Shown: positions 45,701-56,773, numbered from the stretch's first letter. The stretch is 64,000 nucleotides of DNA from Odontesthes bonariensis (GCF_027942865.1 NC_134509.1:17076017-17140016), one strand, 5' to 3'. Numbers and translations: made by a program. Notes: generated by a model from the letters alone, not told the origin.

Positions 45701-48413
45701 GTCTGGCTCCTTTAAAGCCCTCCAGGACTTTATTGACAGTGATGGTAAGTTCCTCCTTCTCAGATGACCCGTTGACTCCAAAACAACCAAAGCATTTCAC
45801 TGATTTCACTCATTAATGAGCTTTTGGGGATGCCTTGATCTGCTCAGCCTTCAGACACATGCTCGGTTGAGTTAGTTTGCTGAACCAGGGACTGAACCAT
45901 CAACCTTATAACTGCTGAATATACATTTTTCTCTTTTGATGACTTTACTGTGACTTTATAATAATTCTAAGAAAATCATATTTTATATTCTTCAGGAGAG
46001 AAACTAATCTAAGTACCATTAGATTACTAGTATCTCCATTGTTGAAGCCACACATTGTGTCATACACTAATTACTGAGACAGACTCATGTGTTGCCCTTG
46101 TTATTCAAGTGCAGTGCCATTAAAGTTGCACAATACGTCAATACAAAAGCAATTTTCCATGTGTTTCCTTGACTGACTAGAAAAATATGTCACGGTAGAG
46201 TTTAAGTACGATTGCTCAGAGCCATAAAGGAAGCACTAACATTTGACTGGCTATTGTAGCTTATGTCCCATGTCTTCCTGAAGTGTTCCTGGTTCGAATG
46301 TTCAAGTCTGTTGTTTCAGTGTATGTGCTACAATCAAATAAGGTTGTTTTGACAAGTGTTTTTTTAATTTTTTTTTTCCCCCGGGTGGCGGGGGGGGGCA
46401 GGCACTCGCCCCATTGTGACTCGGACAGTAAAAGCCCCCACAACCAAACCGGCTCCACCTACAGGAAACCTGCAGAAACTGCCTGTCTGCGACAAGTGTG
46501 GGAATGGGATTGTGTGAGTAAAAATAGAACAAATCGTCTGCAATTCGCATTAAAACCCTTCATGCATCAACACAGGCAAAAGGAACAGATAAACACTTTG
46601 AAAACATACCATGAACCTACATAATATGACCATGACAAGACAGTGGAAGCTTCATAAAGCAGAGCTTTTGTTGGGGAATTTTTTTATTCAGAAAAGGATC
46701 ATGGTAATCAGTGAAAGACAGACATCTTCTATGATCGTTTAGATTAGAAAACTTTTTGCTGCTTGTTTGATATTTATTCAAGATTTAAAAAAGCAAAGAC
46801 ATTGTCTTATGTACCAGCTATGAAGCAAATAACCTCTTCATGTAACTAATAAAAATGCATTAAAATGAATCTGATTATTGATCCCATAAACCTAAAATAG
46901 ATTGGAAGAGTGATCATAAAACTAGAGATTCTAACCTTTATGCACATATCTGCAAATCTGCTCTGATGCACATGACTGCACATAAAGAACTGCTTTTCAG
47001 CCTCTTTTATTTTATTATTCTCTTTGTTCATTTAAGAAAAATTCAGCTGTTTCAAAGCAAATTACAAGCTCCACAATTTTTGTTGACACTGCCGACCAAA
47101 GTATGGACAAACACAGATGGTGAAAATGGACAATAAATAGCTGAATAAATACATACATAAATCAAATGTATGTAGCAGGGAAGTAAAGGGAGGGTCATGA
47201 TAAAACCAGTGCTCGTTCACATTGAAGTCTGTATGGTTTAATCAACTGAATTCTTCATTCAAACACCTGTTCAAATGTGAGGACACTATGAATGTCAGTA
47301 GCCCAAGTGAATTTAAAGACTACATCTGTAAGCGCTTCAGACCAAAGACTGTATAGAAGTAGTGTGCCTTATGATCCAGCAGGGGGCGGTCTAGTATCAG
47401 CTTGACCGAACGCAGGCGCTGGTAACCTCCTCCTAAAATAATATATTATATTTGTTAAGTTGCTAAAAAATGGAAGAAACAAGCGAGCAAATTTGTCCTA
47501 AGAGGTGTTTGGAAGTATTTTGGATTTTACATCTAATTTCTGTTCACACACTGTAAAAAAGAAAAGGTCATTTGTTGAATTTGCAGCTGTATTTCTCTGC
47601 TACAACAAATCTGTGTGCTTACCTGCTACCTTACCACTGAAATGTGTCAGCAAAGGCACCACCCACAGTAAAAGTGAGTCAGTATTCAGTGTTCAACGTC
47701 CTCTCACAGTTTGTTGTTCGCCACATCAGCTACAGCAAGGCCCTTGCCAGAAGCTCATAAATATGCAAATGACAGCCCGAAGGCTGACTTGTCCCACTAA
47801 AGTCTTAAAGCAAATGTCCTTTTTACAACCCAGAGATGATGTGTATCACATCAATCCAGTGTGCCAACCAATTGATGCTTTTCCAGTGGCCACCTTTAAA
47901 GATCTAAATATATAATTTAAGTTCATCTTACAGAAAACCATAGTGGTGGCATGTGCATTGGCACAACAAAAAGTCAGCCTCAAAGTACTTGGAAATGGTT
48001 GGCATGTGCCATCCCAAAGCCTCTCAAACACGCTGCATGTTACGCTGCTGATAAAAATGCACGAGTGCGCTTGTTTTTTTTGTCCTCTCAGCATTTCAGT
48101 TTGCCCATTCAGAACACTTTAACCACGTAGACTAGAGTTTTAAAGAGTTTTAAGAATTAAGAAGAAAAAGTCAATACATTTGCTGTATAATTATATCGGC
48201 ACTCTTTGTTTTTGATTCCACAGTGGGACAGTGGTGAAAGCTCGGGACAAATATCATCACCCTGGTTGCTTTGTGTGCTCTGACTGTGACGCCAACCTGA
48301 AACAGATGGGCTATTTCTTTGTGGAGGGGCAGCTGTACTGTGAGACTCACGCCCGTGCCAGAATGAGACCACCGGAAGGACACGACCTCATCACGTCATT
48401 TCCCTCTTCCTAG
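34536..48413 (+). CDS. pdlim3: pdlim3 (PDZ and LIM domain 3, ALP), complete, 7 exons
   Basis: This is the actinin-associated LIM protein of muscle Z-discs and stress fibres. Its PDZ and internal Zasp-like motif bind alpha-actinin. Seven exons join in phase to 315 residues, close to the short mammalian PDLIM3 isoform. The order is PDZ (1-82, with PWGFRLTGG carboxylate-binding loop), a [18 protein letters not shown] segment, a Zasp-like motif near residues 145-165 ([15 protein letters not shown]), the DSDVYRML...[10 protein letters not shown] segment, and one LIM domain (about 245-300) with pattern C-x2-C-x16-H-x2-C-x2-C-x2-C-x17-C-x2-H, all eight ligands present. [17 protein letters not shown] and [19 protein letters not shown] point to PDLIM3 rather than PDLIM1, 2 or 4. 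Adjacency to sorbs2 mirrors human 4q35. Teleost duplicate (a or b) is unassigned. Confidence 0.94.
36350..36408. repeat. A-run, (AT)n, T-run palindromic repeat
   Basis: A-rich tract, about 13 AT units and a T-run make a nearly perfect self-complementary stretch in pdlim3 intron 1. Confidence 0.85.
39672..39737. repeat. (AAT)n microsatellite
   Basis: About 20 AAT/ATA units with two TC interruptions, in pdlim3 intron 1. The poly-Ile and poly-Tyr reading frames here are artefacts. Confidence 0.9.
39979..40270 (+). mobile_element. Teleost interspersed repeat (CAGTGGAGGAAGTACTCAG type)
   Basis: It starts CAGTGGAGGAAGTACTCAGAT, continues with AAAAGTCTTGAATGAAAAATCCTACTT-like and TTTAGTCTGTTTTACTGATG-like segments, then AGCAGCATGTTATTTAGCTG. 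This order is familiar from a common fish hAT-like MITE. The right end is not found, so the copy seems truncated. Confidence 0.5.
40539..41115 (+). mobile_element. LINE 5' fragment (RTE/Rex-type) with start of endonuclease
   Basis: GC-rich 5' UTR (GAGCTGTCACCTTACCGTGG onward) leads into a frame reading [20 protein letters not shown] then [14 protein letters not shown]. This is the opening of an APE-type endonuclease as found in fish RTE-like LINEs. It stops after about 50 codons and lacks all reverse transcriptase. Confidence 0.6.
41212..41954. mobile_element. hAT element (TAGGGCTGGGC ends) with 8-bp target duplication
   Basis: Terminal inverted repeats TAGGGCTGGGC (41220-41230) and GCCCAGCCCTA (41936-41946) are flanked by TTCATATG / TTCATAAG (7 of 8 match). 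Sub-terminal GTTAACTCCGCG / GATTAATCGTGATTAATC is typical of fish hAT MITEs. A BED-finger-like scrap ([16 protein letters not shown], near 41630-41680) remains, and a SINE-like unit is inserted inside. Confidence 0.8.
41378..41504 (-). mobile_element. tRNA-derived SINE inside the hAT element
   Basis: On the minus strand there is an A-box-like TGGCGTAGTGGG (RC of 41488-41499) and, 53 bases on, a B-box-like GGTTCGAGTTTC (RC of 41423-41434). This is the RNA polymerase III promoter layout of a tRNA head. An A/T-rich tract follows. A real tRNA gene is unlikely because the stems do not fold well by eye. Confidence 0.55.
42389..42490 (+). mobile_element. 5'-truncated LINE tail with 12-bp target duplications
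   Basis: The 78-base insert 42401-42478 ends GGACAAGCGGAAGATGATGG then ATGGATGG, the 3' end typical of fish RTE/Rex-like LINEs. It is flanked by identical AGAATCGTCTTT at 42389-42400 and 42479-42490, the mark of target-primed reverse transcription. Confidence 0.85.
43362..43513 (+). CDS. pdlim3: pdlim3 exon 2 (PDZ, second half)
   Basis: It encodes [20 protein letters not shown], then [18 protein letters not shown], the rest of the PDZ domain. The acceptor is cccatccag/AT and the donor GAAAG/gttata. Phase is 0 in and 2 out. Confidence 0.95.
44094..44178 (+). CDS. pdlim3: pdlim3 exon 3 ([10 protein letters not shown])
   Basis: It encodes [20 protein letters not shown] then INLQAEQQ. This is the family-specific segment after PDZ. 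The acceptor is attcccag/GA and the donor AGCAG/gtttgt. Phase is 2 in and 0 out. Confidence 0.95.
44274..44461 (+). CDS. pdlim3: pdlim3 exon 4 (Zasp-like motif)
   Basis: It encodes [20 protein letters not shown], then [20 protein letters not shown], the alpha-actinin-binding ZM motif found in ALP and PDLIM1. The acceptor is tgtacag/GA and the donor GAGAG/gtgggc. Phase is 0 in and 2 out. In mammals exons of this region are muscle-type-specific alternatives, but only this one is visible here. Confidence 0.93.
45617..45744 (+). CDS. pdlim3: pdlim3 exon 5 (DSDVYRML...[10 protein letters not shown])
   Basis: It carries the DVYRML and [11 protein letters not shown] motifs conserved in all ALP-group proteins. 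The acceptor is tgctcag/TC and the donor GTGATG/gtaagt. Phase is 2 in and 1 out. Confidence 0.94.
46402..46513 (+). CDS. pdlim3: pdlim3 exon 6 (first LIM cysteines)
   Basis: It encodes [20 protein letters not shown] then [18 protein letters not shown], bringing the first two zinc cysteines of the LIM domain. The acceptor is preceded by T9-C5, then a G-rich run ending ggggggcag/GC. The donor is ATTGT/gtgagt. Phase is 1 in and 2 out. Confidence 0.94.
48224..48413 (+). CDS. pdlim3: pdlim3 exon 7 (LIM domain and stop)
   Basis: It encodes [20 protein letters not shown] and continues to [19 protein letters not shown], completing the LIM domain, and stops at TAG 48411-48413. The acceptor is attccacag/TG, phase 2. 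Confidence 0.95.
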
Positions 48414-48658
48414 ATTCCCACTGAGATGAATGCTTTGGCAAACCCCCCCAAAGTCCTACATCTGTGTTTAATGTATTTATGTGCTCTGTGATACTGTTTG
48501 TGCACAATAATCTGATCAGTATGATACATGCCCAGATGATGTTTGGACTTGTAAATCACGTTTCGTAGCTGAGAGTTCAACAGTCTGCTTGATTAGTTCA
48601 GAGGTAGTTACAACATAACACCCTGAGAAAGGCCGCAAGTGTATGTCTGCCCAATAAA
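48414..48658 (+). terminator. pdlim3: pdlim3 3' UTR with poly(A) signal
   Basis: A canonical AATAAA lies at 48653-48658, about 240 bases after the stop. It is the nearest good polyadenylation signal, so cleavage is expected near 48670-48690. Confidence 0.6.
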
Positions 48659-48689
48659 CATCCCTATTCACACTGCAAGAAGCATTTGT

Positions 48690-51600
48690 ATGGAGATTGT
48701 TACGTAATACAGTAACCATATTCCAAACACCGAGGAACAGTTCTATGAAGGATTACTTCGTTTATAGTACAACCACACAAATAGTTACTATGAAATTAAA
48801 TGGGTAAGGCGCTTCTTATTCAACAAATTGAGTGAATATGTGCTACTTTTGTATTCATGTTAAAGGTCTGCACAGTTATAAATCTTAAGGTCCAAGTCAC
48901 CTCGCGTCTCTCCCACAAAGGATACTCCTCCAGAAAGGATTGACTGAAATTGCTTCTTCGGAGTCCACAGCAAGTCTCAGATGTTAGCAAAGGGTCTGCA
49001 GACAAAGTAGGAGTTGGAGGAATAGCAGCAATAACCATTTGCATTGTTCTACTTTTTTTTCTTTTTATTGCAAATTGCATTAGTCCATTAGTCCAAATTT
49101 GCTTGCGTAGTTGATCCCTGCGCACCATAATGGACCCACACAAGTGTTTTCCCTTATTATGGGTGATTAGGATTACTCCTCTTTTTGAGGTGGTCTTAGT
49201 GTCTATGGACTATTGGATTGATTCCTCTTGATTACCCTCTGCTGCACATGCTGGACTCAGTAATATTCTTCTCAGCGGTCGAACTCCAAACTGAACCCAG
49301 GTTTAATCAGCGGCCCCAGTGAGTGAGCAGGGCCCTAAATGTTTCAACCGTGATTTAGCGTGGTGATACTGAGAGGAAGACACGTGCCACTGGCACAGAG
49401 TGACCTGAATTAGCAAAGCCAATTGAAAAGCTAGTGTGTATTTGTGTAAGAAGGAATCCATTATGTGTAAGGATAAATGCATCATCACTGGCAGCAGTCA
49501 CCCTGTAAGACCGCCCACAGTTTTATATTTAGCTGCCACGGTTTAATAGAGTGGTAGATACACCTCATGCCCTTTCTAAAGCAATGAATGGCGTAACCTC
49601 TTTTGAAAATTTTATTTGAATGGGCAGTTGGCCTTGGTGTCTACAATAAAAGGACTTTTAAAACAAAAAAAGAACAAGAGAAGATCAGTGAGGGTAAAAC
49701 TGCTTTTCAATAAATTCTGTTCCTTGGTAAGACCAAACCATCCTCATCCTCAAAAATGACGTAGATTCTCAGGGTGATTTAGTCTCCTGTGCAAATAATT
49801 GACATAGTAGTGACTCCTGTTGCAAAGCTATGAGTCTGGGGAGACGGCGGGGGAGCTACACAATAACAAACACACTGTATCTTTAGATCTTTGGTCAAAT
49901 CCTGTCTTGTGTGTTTGGAAGTTAAGAATTGCAGTCAGGTGTGTGTGTCAGGAGCACTTTGCATACATATGCATGGTGCTGGACTCATTATTTAGTTTTG
50001 ATTGTACTGGATGTTGGAAAACAAGATTCAATGATGGGAACAAAATATTTTGGGCACCAAAAGTATAACCCAGGATAACCCAGGAGATCTCATTATTACC
50101 TATATTATTTATTATCATCTTCATAAATCTTAGTAGAATTAAACCCAAACATAATGAAATTGTGTCAAAAATGTATCCTCTTTGAAATCACATGCTTTGT
50201 TTTAAGCCAGAGTCCAATAAATCCCCCCCCCCCCAAAGTGATATAAACAAGTTTTTTTTTTCCCCTCCCGATTTCATATGATAACATGGGCAATTTTTGG
50301 GCTTATTAAGTCATTTATCACATTAATACCCCCTTTTAAATGTAGCATACCAAGAGATTCCCACTTAAATACACACATAAAACTAAAGAAAGCTGAATTT
50401 TAACAACAATGTGGTTTTGACGTAAACCATCTGATTGATATGCTGTCAGTCTGTGCTTTGCTACAGACTCCACTCGATTATGACCCAATATGATATATTT
50501 AGTCCAGACAAAATCGATACTTTTCTGACAAAATGCTGAAGAATTAATACATATGGATAGAAAGTCAATAGATAGATTTGGGGAAGGACTTAAGTGCTTT
50601 TCCTTATGAAAGCACAGAGACAAGATCCATTAGCAAAGAATGGCTAATTTAATTTGTTTCAGAGCTTTTGTTCATTCTTCTTGATCAGTAAGCAGAGTAT
50701 CCTCATCCTGAGGGGAAACTTTGTGACAAGAACAGATGCTCAATAATGTCAGACAGCTAAAGAAACAATTATTGACTTAATGCTGAATACACCATCAATA
50801 GCTTACTAAAAATGGAGAGCCAGAACTAATGTCCCAGTCCCTTGGCTCCTCACGTACACGCAAAGTAAATCAGTGAGGACATGGTCAACAGGAAGAGCTG
50901 CGCAAAACCTGAACACCGGTGTAATCACTGTAAAAGAAAAGAGTGGTAATCACAACGTGAAAACAAAGACGAGTCAGGGAGGGGAAGAATTCCTTTTCTT
51001 ACCTCTAATAAGAACCCTGTTTCATCTTCCTGCAAGATCCAAATTGCAAACATCCGCTGCAACTGCAGCCCTGGTCCCATAGCGGACAGCAATGAATTTT
51101 AAACAAAATTCGATTTACACTTGCACATCTCTTTCCATTTTAATTTCAATGATTCGCATACGACTGATCCTCATCTATTTGCATATTTCACCTTGCAGAA
51201 AAAAGGTAGTCACACCTAGCTTAAAAGTAAGACATCACTTAATGTCCACTTCATGTAAAAAAAACAAAAAAACACTGAATCAAATGATTAGATTAAAAAA
51301 TTGAAGAAAAATGCAACTCTTTGATGTCCATGTATGTATGACACTTCAGTGACTTCTGGCCCCTTGTTAGAAATGAGTACCTGTTAAAAGAGGTTTGTAA
51401 GGACAACTTAATTTAGCAACTCATGTCAAAGAGAGCTTATATGTGTTTATTTTTGTCACTCGGGTGCCTCTTACCAGTTGGGTTCTCTAGTATGGACTCT
51501 GTCCTAAACATGATTGGAGCATTGGGCAGTTTTCTTCACCAGTGAACAGAAGGACTTGTTTTTGTGCACACAATAACTAACAAGAAAAGATAAATATTTC

Positions 51601-53120
51601 AGTGACAACAACTTCCAGGCATTTTCTTCTATTTGGCTGGCTTGTCTGGCAGGTCACCAGGTACCCAGCACTCTATTGCATAGATGGAGAGGCTGATTTG
51701 CCCACCTCTCTGCTTCAGCTGAGCACAACCGCACCCTGACACTTGATCATTCTCACAGTGCCTTCGTACTCCTGTTTGACTTCCTCAAACTAACGGGTGC
51801 TGAGCTGTAACTTCACAACATTCTGAGATCAAGTGTGATCTATTGTGTTCCGCCACAAAACGACATAATTTCCCCACCTTAAATATCTGTTCAGACTGTG
51901 GAACTTTTCTCTGGTGTATTTTGAATTGCTGCAAAAGACCACAGTGCAGGTAAGCAGTTTATCATTTCCATAGATGGCAATATTTTTCTCATTTTCCCTG
52001 CAACTTTATGGTCTTAATGATGCCAGCCTTAATCTTTCAATGTGTCTGTGTGTGCACACTTTTCACTTTTTGATACCAAGCAGCATTTATAAATGCCAGA
52101 AAAAGAGTTTACAAGAGTGATTTGAGCGAGTTTGTTAATAGCAGCCATCTGACATAACAACATCAGATGGTATTGATAAATGCAAATGTAAACTCTGTTT
52201 ATTAACACCAACAGGAACTGCACACATAGCATATCAGGGCAGTGTACAATAAAGCTGCCTAGTTGCATGAAAGAGAAAAAGAAATGTAATTTTGATTAGT
52301 TTTAGACATAAGTCAATGCGTGAAAGAGATTTTTTTTAAAGTGAACTCAGATGTGTTTTCGCTTTGGCTTGCTGTAGCATCACTGACTACATAGCGTGTT
52401 TCTTTTTTTGTTGTTGTTGTTCGTAAGTGAGCCTATGGGAGACTGTATTTTGCTGTGTGTTACTTTGGACAAAATCATGGCAGAACAGTTGAAGGCGGCG
52501 ACCCTTGCCCTTTTCTGCTATGACGGCACATCCGAGTTCTTATCTGGAATAGATAGACGAGACTCTACACTGGTTCTGTTTTTTAAAGACAGGTCACACA
52601 TAGAGTTTTAGATGGGGCAGTTACTCGTTATGGATACGGAACGGAAACCTGATGCTGATGCTGATGCAGCGAAAAAGCAACTCCAAGGGCTCTTGACCAA
52701 GCGTCAATATGTTGTTATGTTACGACAAAGTTATGACAAAGAAAGTAGTGTTTGGTAGACTACTTAATATGCCTCATAAGGTCATTAGTAATTGATTTGT
52801 TTCTGGTGTCAGAAAAAAAAGCAAAATAAAATATGATGAGAATTGCTTGAATATCTTTTTCTCTCTAACCAACTTTCAAAATTCTTGAGGCAATTTTAGC
52901 ACCTCAGAGAAGGTGAAATCAATCATCCCTTCGGCAGTTCTGTCCAGCAAATGATAAAGCTGAGGACTTTTAGCTTGTTGTAGGACACCTTCATCCATTT
53001 GTTTGGCTTTAACATTTCTTGAAGCTCTGCAACTTGTTCTTTGGATGCTCACTTGTCAGAAATCCCTTAGGGCAGCTAAATTCTGCAAAATCCAATTGTT
53101 TTGGAACATATACAACTGCT
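48690..53120. other. Region without recognised gene
   Basis: Only short frames occur, none with a family motif or linked splice sites that I can support. It is AT-rich with a few homopolymer runs (for example a C run at 50224-50234). Confidence 0.5.
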
Positions 53121-53393
53121 TGTTTACAGGTCGGTTATTTTACATGGAAAGCATCAAACAATTCAAAGCGTTACGTGGAAGCAGTAATAACATCATTAAC
53201 ATAACCTGTTACTTTAAAGTGTCACGAATAGACAATACACATGCAAAAATACACATATGAATTCTTCAAGCTAATGCATTGAGACATAAACACATTTAGA
53301 CTTTTTATTTATTTTCTTCATTTGCTCATACATTTTGAGGACCCTGATGCACCTTGGTTTGTTCATCCAAATGAGGCCCTTGGATCCTTTGAT
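53121..53393. repeat. 273-bp direct repeat, copy 1
   Basis: It begins TGTTTACAGGTCGGTTATTT and ends GGATCCTTTGAT. Copy 2 lies exactly 806 bases downstream and differs at only about 3 bases, so the duplication is recent. Confidence 0.95.
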
Positions 53394-53732
53394 TCAAGGT
53401 AAACACAAAAAACGTGTGCTAAAGGGAAAAAAAAAAATGGACCAGACTCAGTGAATAATTCCCTATACTCCCTATAATATAGACCAGTGAGCAGTGCTGA
53501 CCAACATATCATTGGGGTCATCAGGTGGGGACCTCCTTTCATCAGTGTTTCGTCTAGTTGGGCCCACGACACCTCCAGGAGGCTAGACAATGACCACTAG
53601 CGTCCCAGAGTCACCCCCCTAATGCCAGCCATCACTGCTCCTCACACCACAACAACCATCTTTTTTTTTTTTCTTTTACAGCCACAAGCTACCTCAGCCT
53701 CTCACCAACTGCACACCAGTCACAGCGGGGTG

Positions 53733-53821
53733 GGGTTGCAAACCCTGGTTCGGGTAGGGGGAGAAATAAAAGAGGTAGGATAAGCAGGAATGGGATTCAA
53801 ACCCTGGTTCGGGTAGGGGGT
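53733..53821. repeat. Short tandem motif (AAACCCTGGTTCGGGTAGGGGG) between the direct repeats
   Basis: The 22-base motif occurs twice (about 53738-53760 and 53799-53821) with similar flanks. GGTTCGGGT is a poor B-box match only. Confidence 0.8.
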
Positions 53822-53926
53822 AATGAAAATATAGAGGGTGCCAGAGGTGGAGGCAGGACAAGACACACTAGCAGATTCACCCTCCACTTAAATATCCTGA
53901 ACTTCTTCTTTGCTTTTTCCAAAAAA

Positions 53927-54199
53927 TGTTTACAGGTCGGTTATTTTACATGGAAAGCATCAAACAATTCAAAGCGTTACGTGGAAGCATCAATAACATC
54001 ATTAACATAACCTGTTACTTTAAAGTGTCACGAATAGACAATACACATGCAAAAATACACATATGAATTCTTCAAGCTAATGCATTGAGACATAAACACA
54101 TTTAGACTTTTTATTTATTTTCTTCATTTGCTCATACATTTTGAGGACCCTGATGCACCTTGGTTTGTTCATCCAAATGAGGCCCTTGGATCCTTTGAT
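53927..54199. repeat. 273-bp direct repeat, copy 2
   Basis: This is a near-identical copy of 53121-53393 in the same orientation. The one clear difference is AGCAGTAATAAC (copy 1) against AGCATCAATAAC. The two flank a unique 533-base segment. Confidence 0.95.
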
Positions 54200-55687
54200 A
54201 AATACAGTCATTTCCTGTTTGTTAATAGCAGCCTAAGTTGACACTGACATTTCTTTAGGCAGCAAAATCATTTCATCAGCACATTCATTAATGCGTGAAT
54301 TATGTCATCATCGCGTAATCATATAATCATAATCACCAGACGGGATTGCTCCTAAAACCAACAGCTACAGTAAGAATGAAAAACACATAGTTGACTTGTC
54401 ATGGTTGTACATTCATCAAGAAAATACATTCAACATGCATATATCTAATTCAATAAAAGTTATACTGCTAGTTGTTCTAACTGCATGAAGTAAAGAATGC
54501 CAATTCAGCTGAGTTACCCTTCAGCCATTTGAAATAGCCTTGAGATGATTGAGATGAGATTCACACATCAAACATACTACTGTATCTACACTGTAAAAAT
54601 TGCATCCTTCCCTTATGACCACAGCAATATGATATGAACAGGTAATATAATTTTGCAATCAGTTTTTAAACAAGATTATTTTTATCTATTTTCTCACTGC
54701 GGTGCAGACCTTTGGCAGGTGGTGCGTGATCCCAAGACGTGCCTTTGACATCAGACCTAATGCCAAAAAGAGCGGAACAATCCTTAGAGGCAACAGCAAC
54801 TCCGCCAAATTAATGACCTGTGACGACTGTATGAATTCACAGGACTCTAGATCAGGAGGTGGGGACACCTACAGAGATCATAATTCTATGCTAAATCGAT
54901 ACGGGTGCTCCAGTTTTAAAGGGGAGAACGCATTTTTTTTCAAAGTTGATTTGTGTAAGGTATTTATGTATCAGCAACAGATTGTAGTCGGCACACAATC
55001 GTTACACCATCACATTCTGACGATATTATTATCATACTTAAATATATCTAGTGAAAACAATCCTCCACAGGTAGCGTACGGTCACACATTTAGATACCTT
55101 TGGGCCAAAAAATGTAAACTTATTTCTTTAGTTTGTCTGTATAAACTAACTCACCTGTGGTACCATTATGGAAAAATCTTTTAAAACAAATTCAGCAGGT
55201 ACTTAATAAAAACATTTGGAGTAGCTGAAAATCCTAATGTGGTGAAAAAAATGTGGTGTCATGGTGTCTGAAAGCCTGTTACAACTGCTTGAGAGGTTTT
55301 ATGGGTCTACTTCAGTGGCTTTGTTGTTGCAGCTCATTAGTTTGGATCCCAATTAAACTGTTTAAGTATTCAAACTAAGGCAGCGAACCAAAATGAAAGG
55401 CAAAATCGCAGCATATCTTCATAATACCCTCTATTATTCACAAGCTAAAACAGCACCTCTGATATTATAATTTGCACCACTAACATAATGGCATTATGTT
55501 GATGATAATACTGGTGATTTAATCATTTTAAAGTTGAAGCCCTTTTTTAAATGCTAAGGAAATTTTAATGATCAACATCGTCCCTCATTTTGGAAAGTCT
55601 GAATGCCAACAAATACAAAAGAAAAGAAGCGCATTGTGCACAAGTGTCAACGCGTGATCATAAAGGAGCCATCTTAGATCATTTATC
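54200..55687. other. Region without recognised gene, downstream of the NPY receptor
   Basis: An open frame of 160 codons at 54702-55184 (+) has no recognisable motif and includes low-complexity AT-rich codons, so I do not call it a gene. The part near 55.5-55.7 kb is probably the receptor 3' UTR (minus strand). Confidence 0.5.
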
Positions 55688-56773
55688 TTAGACATTTGTT
55701 GATTTAAAGTCGGAACAAACCCTGTCTTCATATTCTTGTGTCTGTCTGCCCTTGCAGCATCTTGAGCCTAAGGGCCCATGGCACTTGCAGACAGACAAAA
55801 AGGCCATCCTGTAGTTGTTGTTCATCCACCCGTACAGGATGGGATTGACACAAGTCGAGCACATCGCCATGATATGGAACACAGTGAAAAGCAGCCTGAA
55901 GTCCTTCATATGCAGCACACTGCTGTCGATGTCAATCGCCAACTGAAATGCATGGAAAGGCAACCAGCTGATTGCAAAGAAAACCACCATGGTCAGCATC
56001 ATCTTGGTGGTCTTCTTCCTGCGATGATGGTCGTTTCGGCTGATGGTCATATGATTCTTCAGTTTGTTCCAGATGCGTATGTAAGCAACAGAATTGATAG
56101 CTAAAGGTAAACCAACTTGAACCAGAAGCATTAACCAACTGTAGATCCTTCCGTTCATGCTGCTTCCTGGCCACGCCTCTGTACACACCTGAATGGACTC
56201 AGCCGGTGAAAGATCGAACGACCCATACTCCCTGAAAATGGCAAGTGGACTAGCCAGCAAGGCGCTGAGGGCCCACGAGATTACAATGACCACAGCACAC
56301 ATGTCTTTGGACATCTTGGTCTCCATGTGGTGGACAATGCTCCTATGCCGGTCCAGAGCGATGATATTCAAGGTGATGGTGGAGACGTGCACTGTCATGC
56401 CCTGAGCAAAGGGCAGCATAAAGCATAAAATCTGACCAAATATCCACTCGTTATAGAGTGTGTAGACAAGGGTGAAGGGCATACACAGTGTGTTAACAAG
56501 CAAGTCAGCTACAGCTAAGTTTACAATAAAGAAGTTGGTCACAGTTCGTAGATTTTTAAACTTATAGACAACGTATATCACCAAAGAGTTTCCAGTAACT
56601 CCAAATAAAATAATTGTGCTGTAAGCCAGGATGAGAATAATCTGAACTCCGACTAGCTTTGTGCTGTCATCCAGCTTCAAAATGTTCTCATCATCTATTG
56701 AGGTGAGAGTTGGGCAGCAGTTGAAATATTTCAATTCAACCTGAGTCAAGTTTAGTTGATCTGTTGTATCCAT
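55688..56773 (-). CDS. Neuropeptide Y receptor, Y2/Y7 subfamily (GPCR)
   Basis: This 361-residue class A GPCR is uninterrupted in one exon, as usual for NPY receptors. It binds NPY/PYY peptides and, in this family, couples to Gi/o at the plasma membrane. Visible features are an N-glycosylation site near the N-terminus (NLT), TM1 GNSLVIYVV, TM2 NLAVADLLVNTLCMPFTL, and the extracellular Cys pair (GQILCFML; IQVCTEAWPG). The DRH motif (ALDRHRS) stands in place of DRY, typical of the Y2 group. TM6 reads ISWLPFHAFQL and TM7 NPILYGWM. Tail cysteines (CKC, CC) are likely palmitoylated. DSTKL...VQIILILAYS and LLASPLAIFREYG align with human NPY2R, but Y2, the teleost Y2 duplicate and Y7 cannot be separated without a tree. 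Y7 is quite possible. It is convergent with pdlim3. An ATTAAA on the minus strand (RC of 55564-55569) could be its poly(A) signal. Confidence 0.93.
   Translation of the reverse strand: MDTTDQLNLTQVELKYFNCCPTLTSIDDENILKLDDSTKLVGVQIILILAYSTIILFGVTGNSLVIYVVYKFKNLRTVTNFFIVNLAVADLLVNTLCMPFTLVYTLYNEWIFGQILCFMLPFAQGMTVHVSTITLNIIALDRHRSIVHHMETKMSKDMCAVVIVISWALSALLASPLAIFREYGSFDLSPAESIQVCTEAWPGSSMNGRIYSWLMLLVQVGLPLAINSVAYIRIWNKLKNHMTISRNDHHRRKKTTKMMLTMVVFFAISWLPFHAFQLAIDIDSSVLHMKDFRLLFTVFHIMAMCSTCVNPILYGWMNNNYRMAFLSVCKCHGPLGSRCCKGRQTQEYEDRVCSDFKSTNV

Noticed and set aside
53121..54199. LTR retrotransposon
   Set aside because: Direct repeats are present, but there are no TG...CA ends, no primer-binding site or polypurine tract that I can see, no flanking duplication and no coding region.
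54702..55184. 160-codon plus-strand frame
   Set aside because: No motif, low-complexity end, and no linked exon. I could not support a gene.
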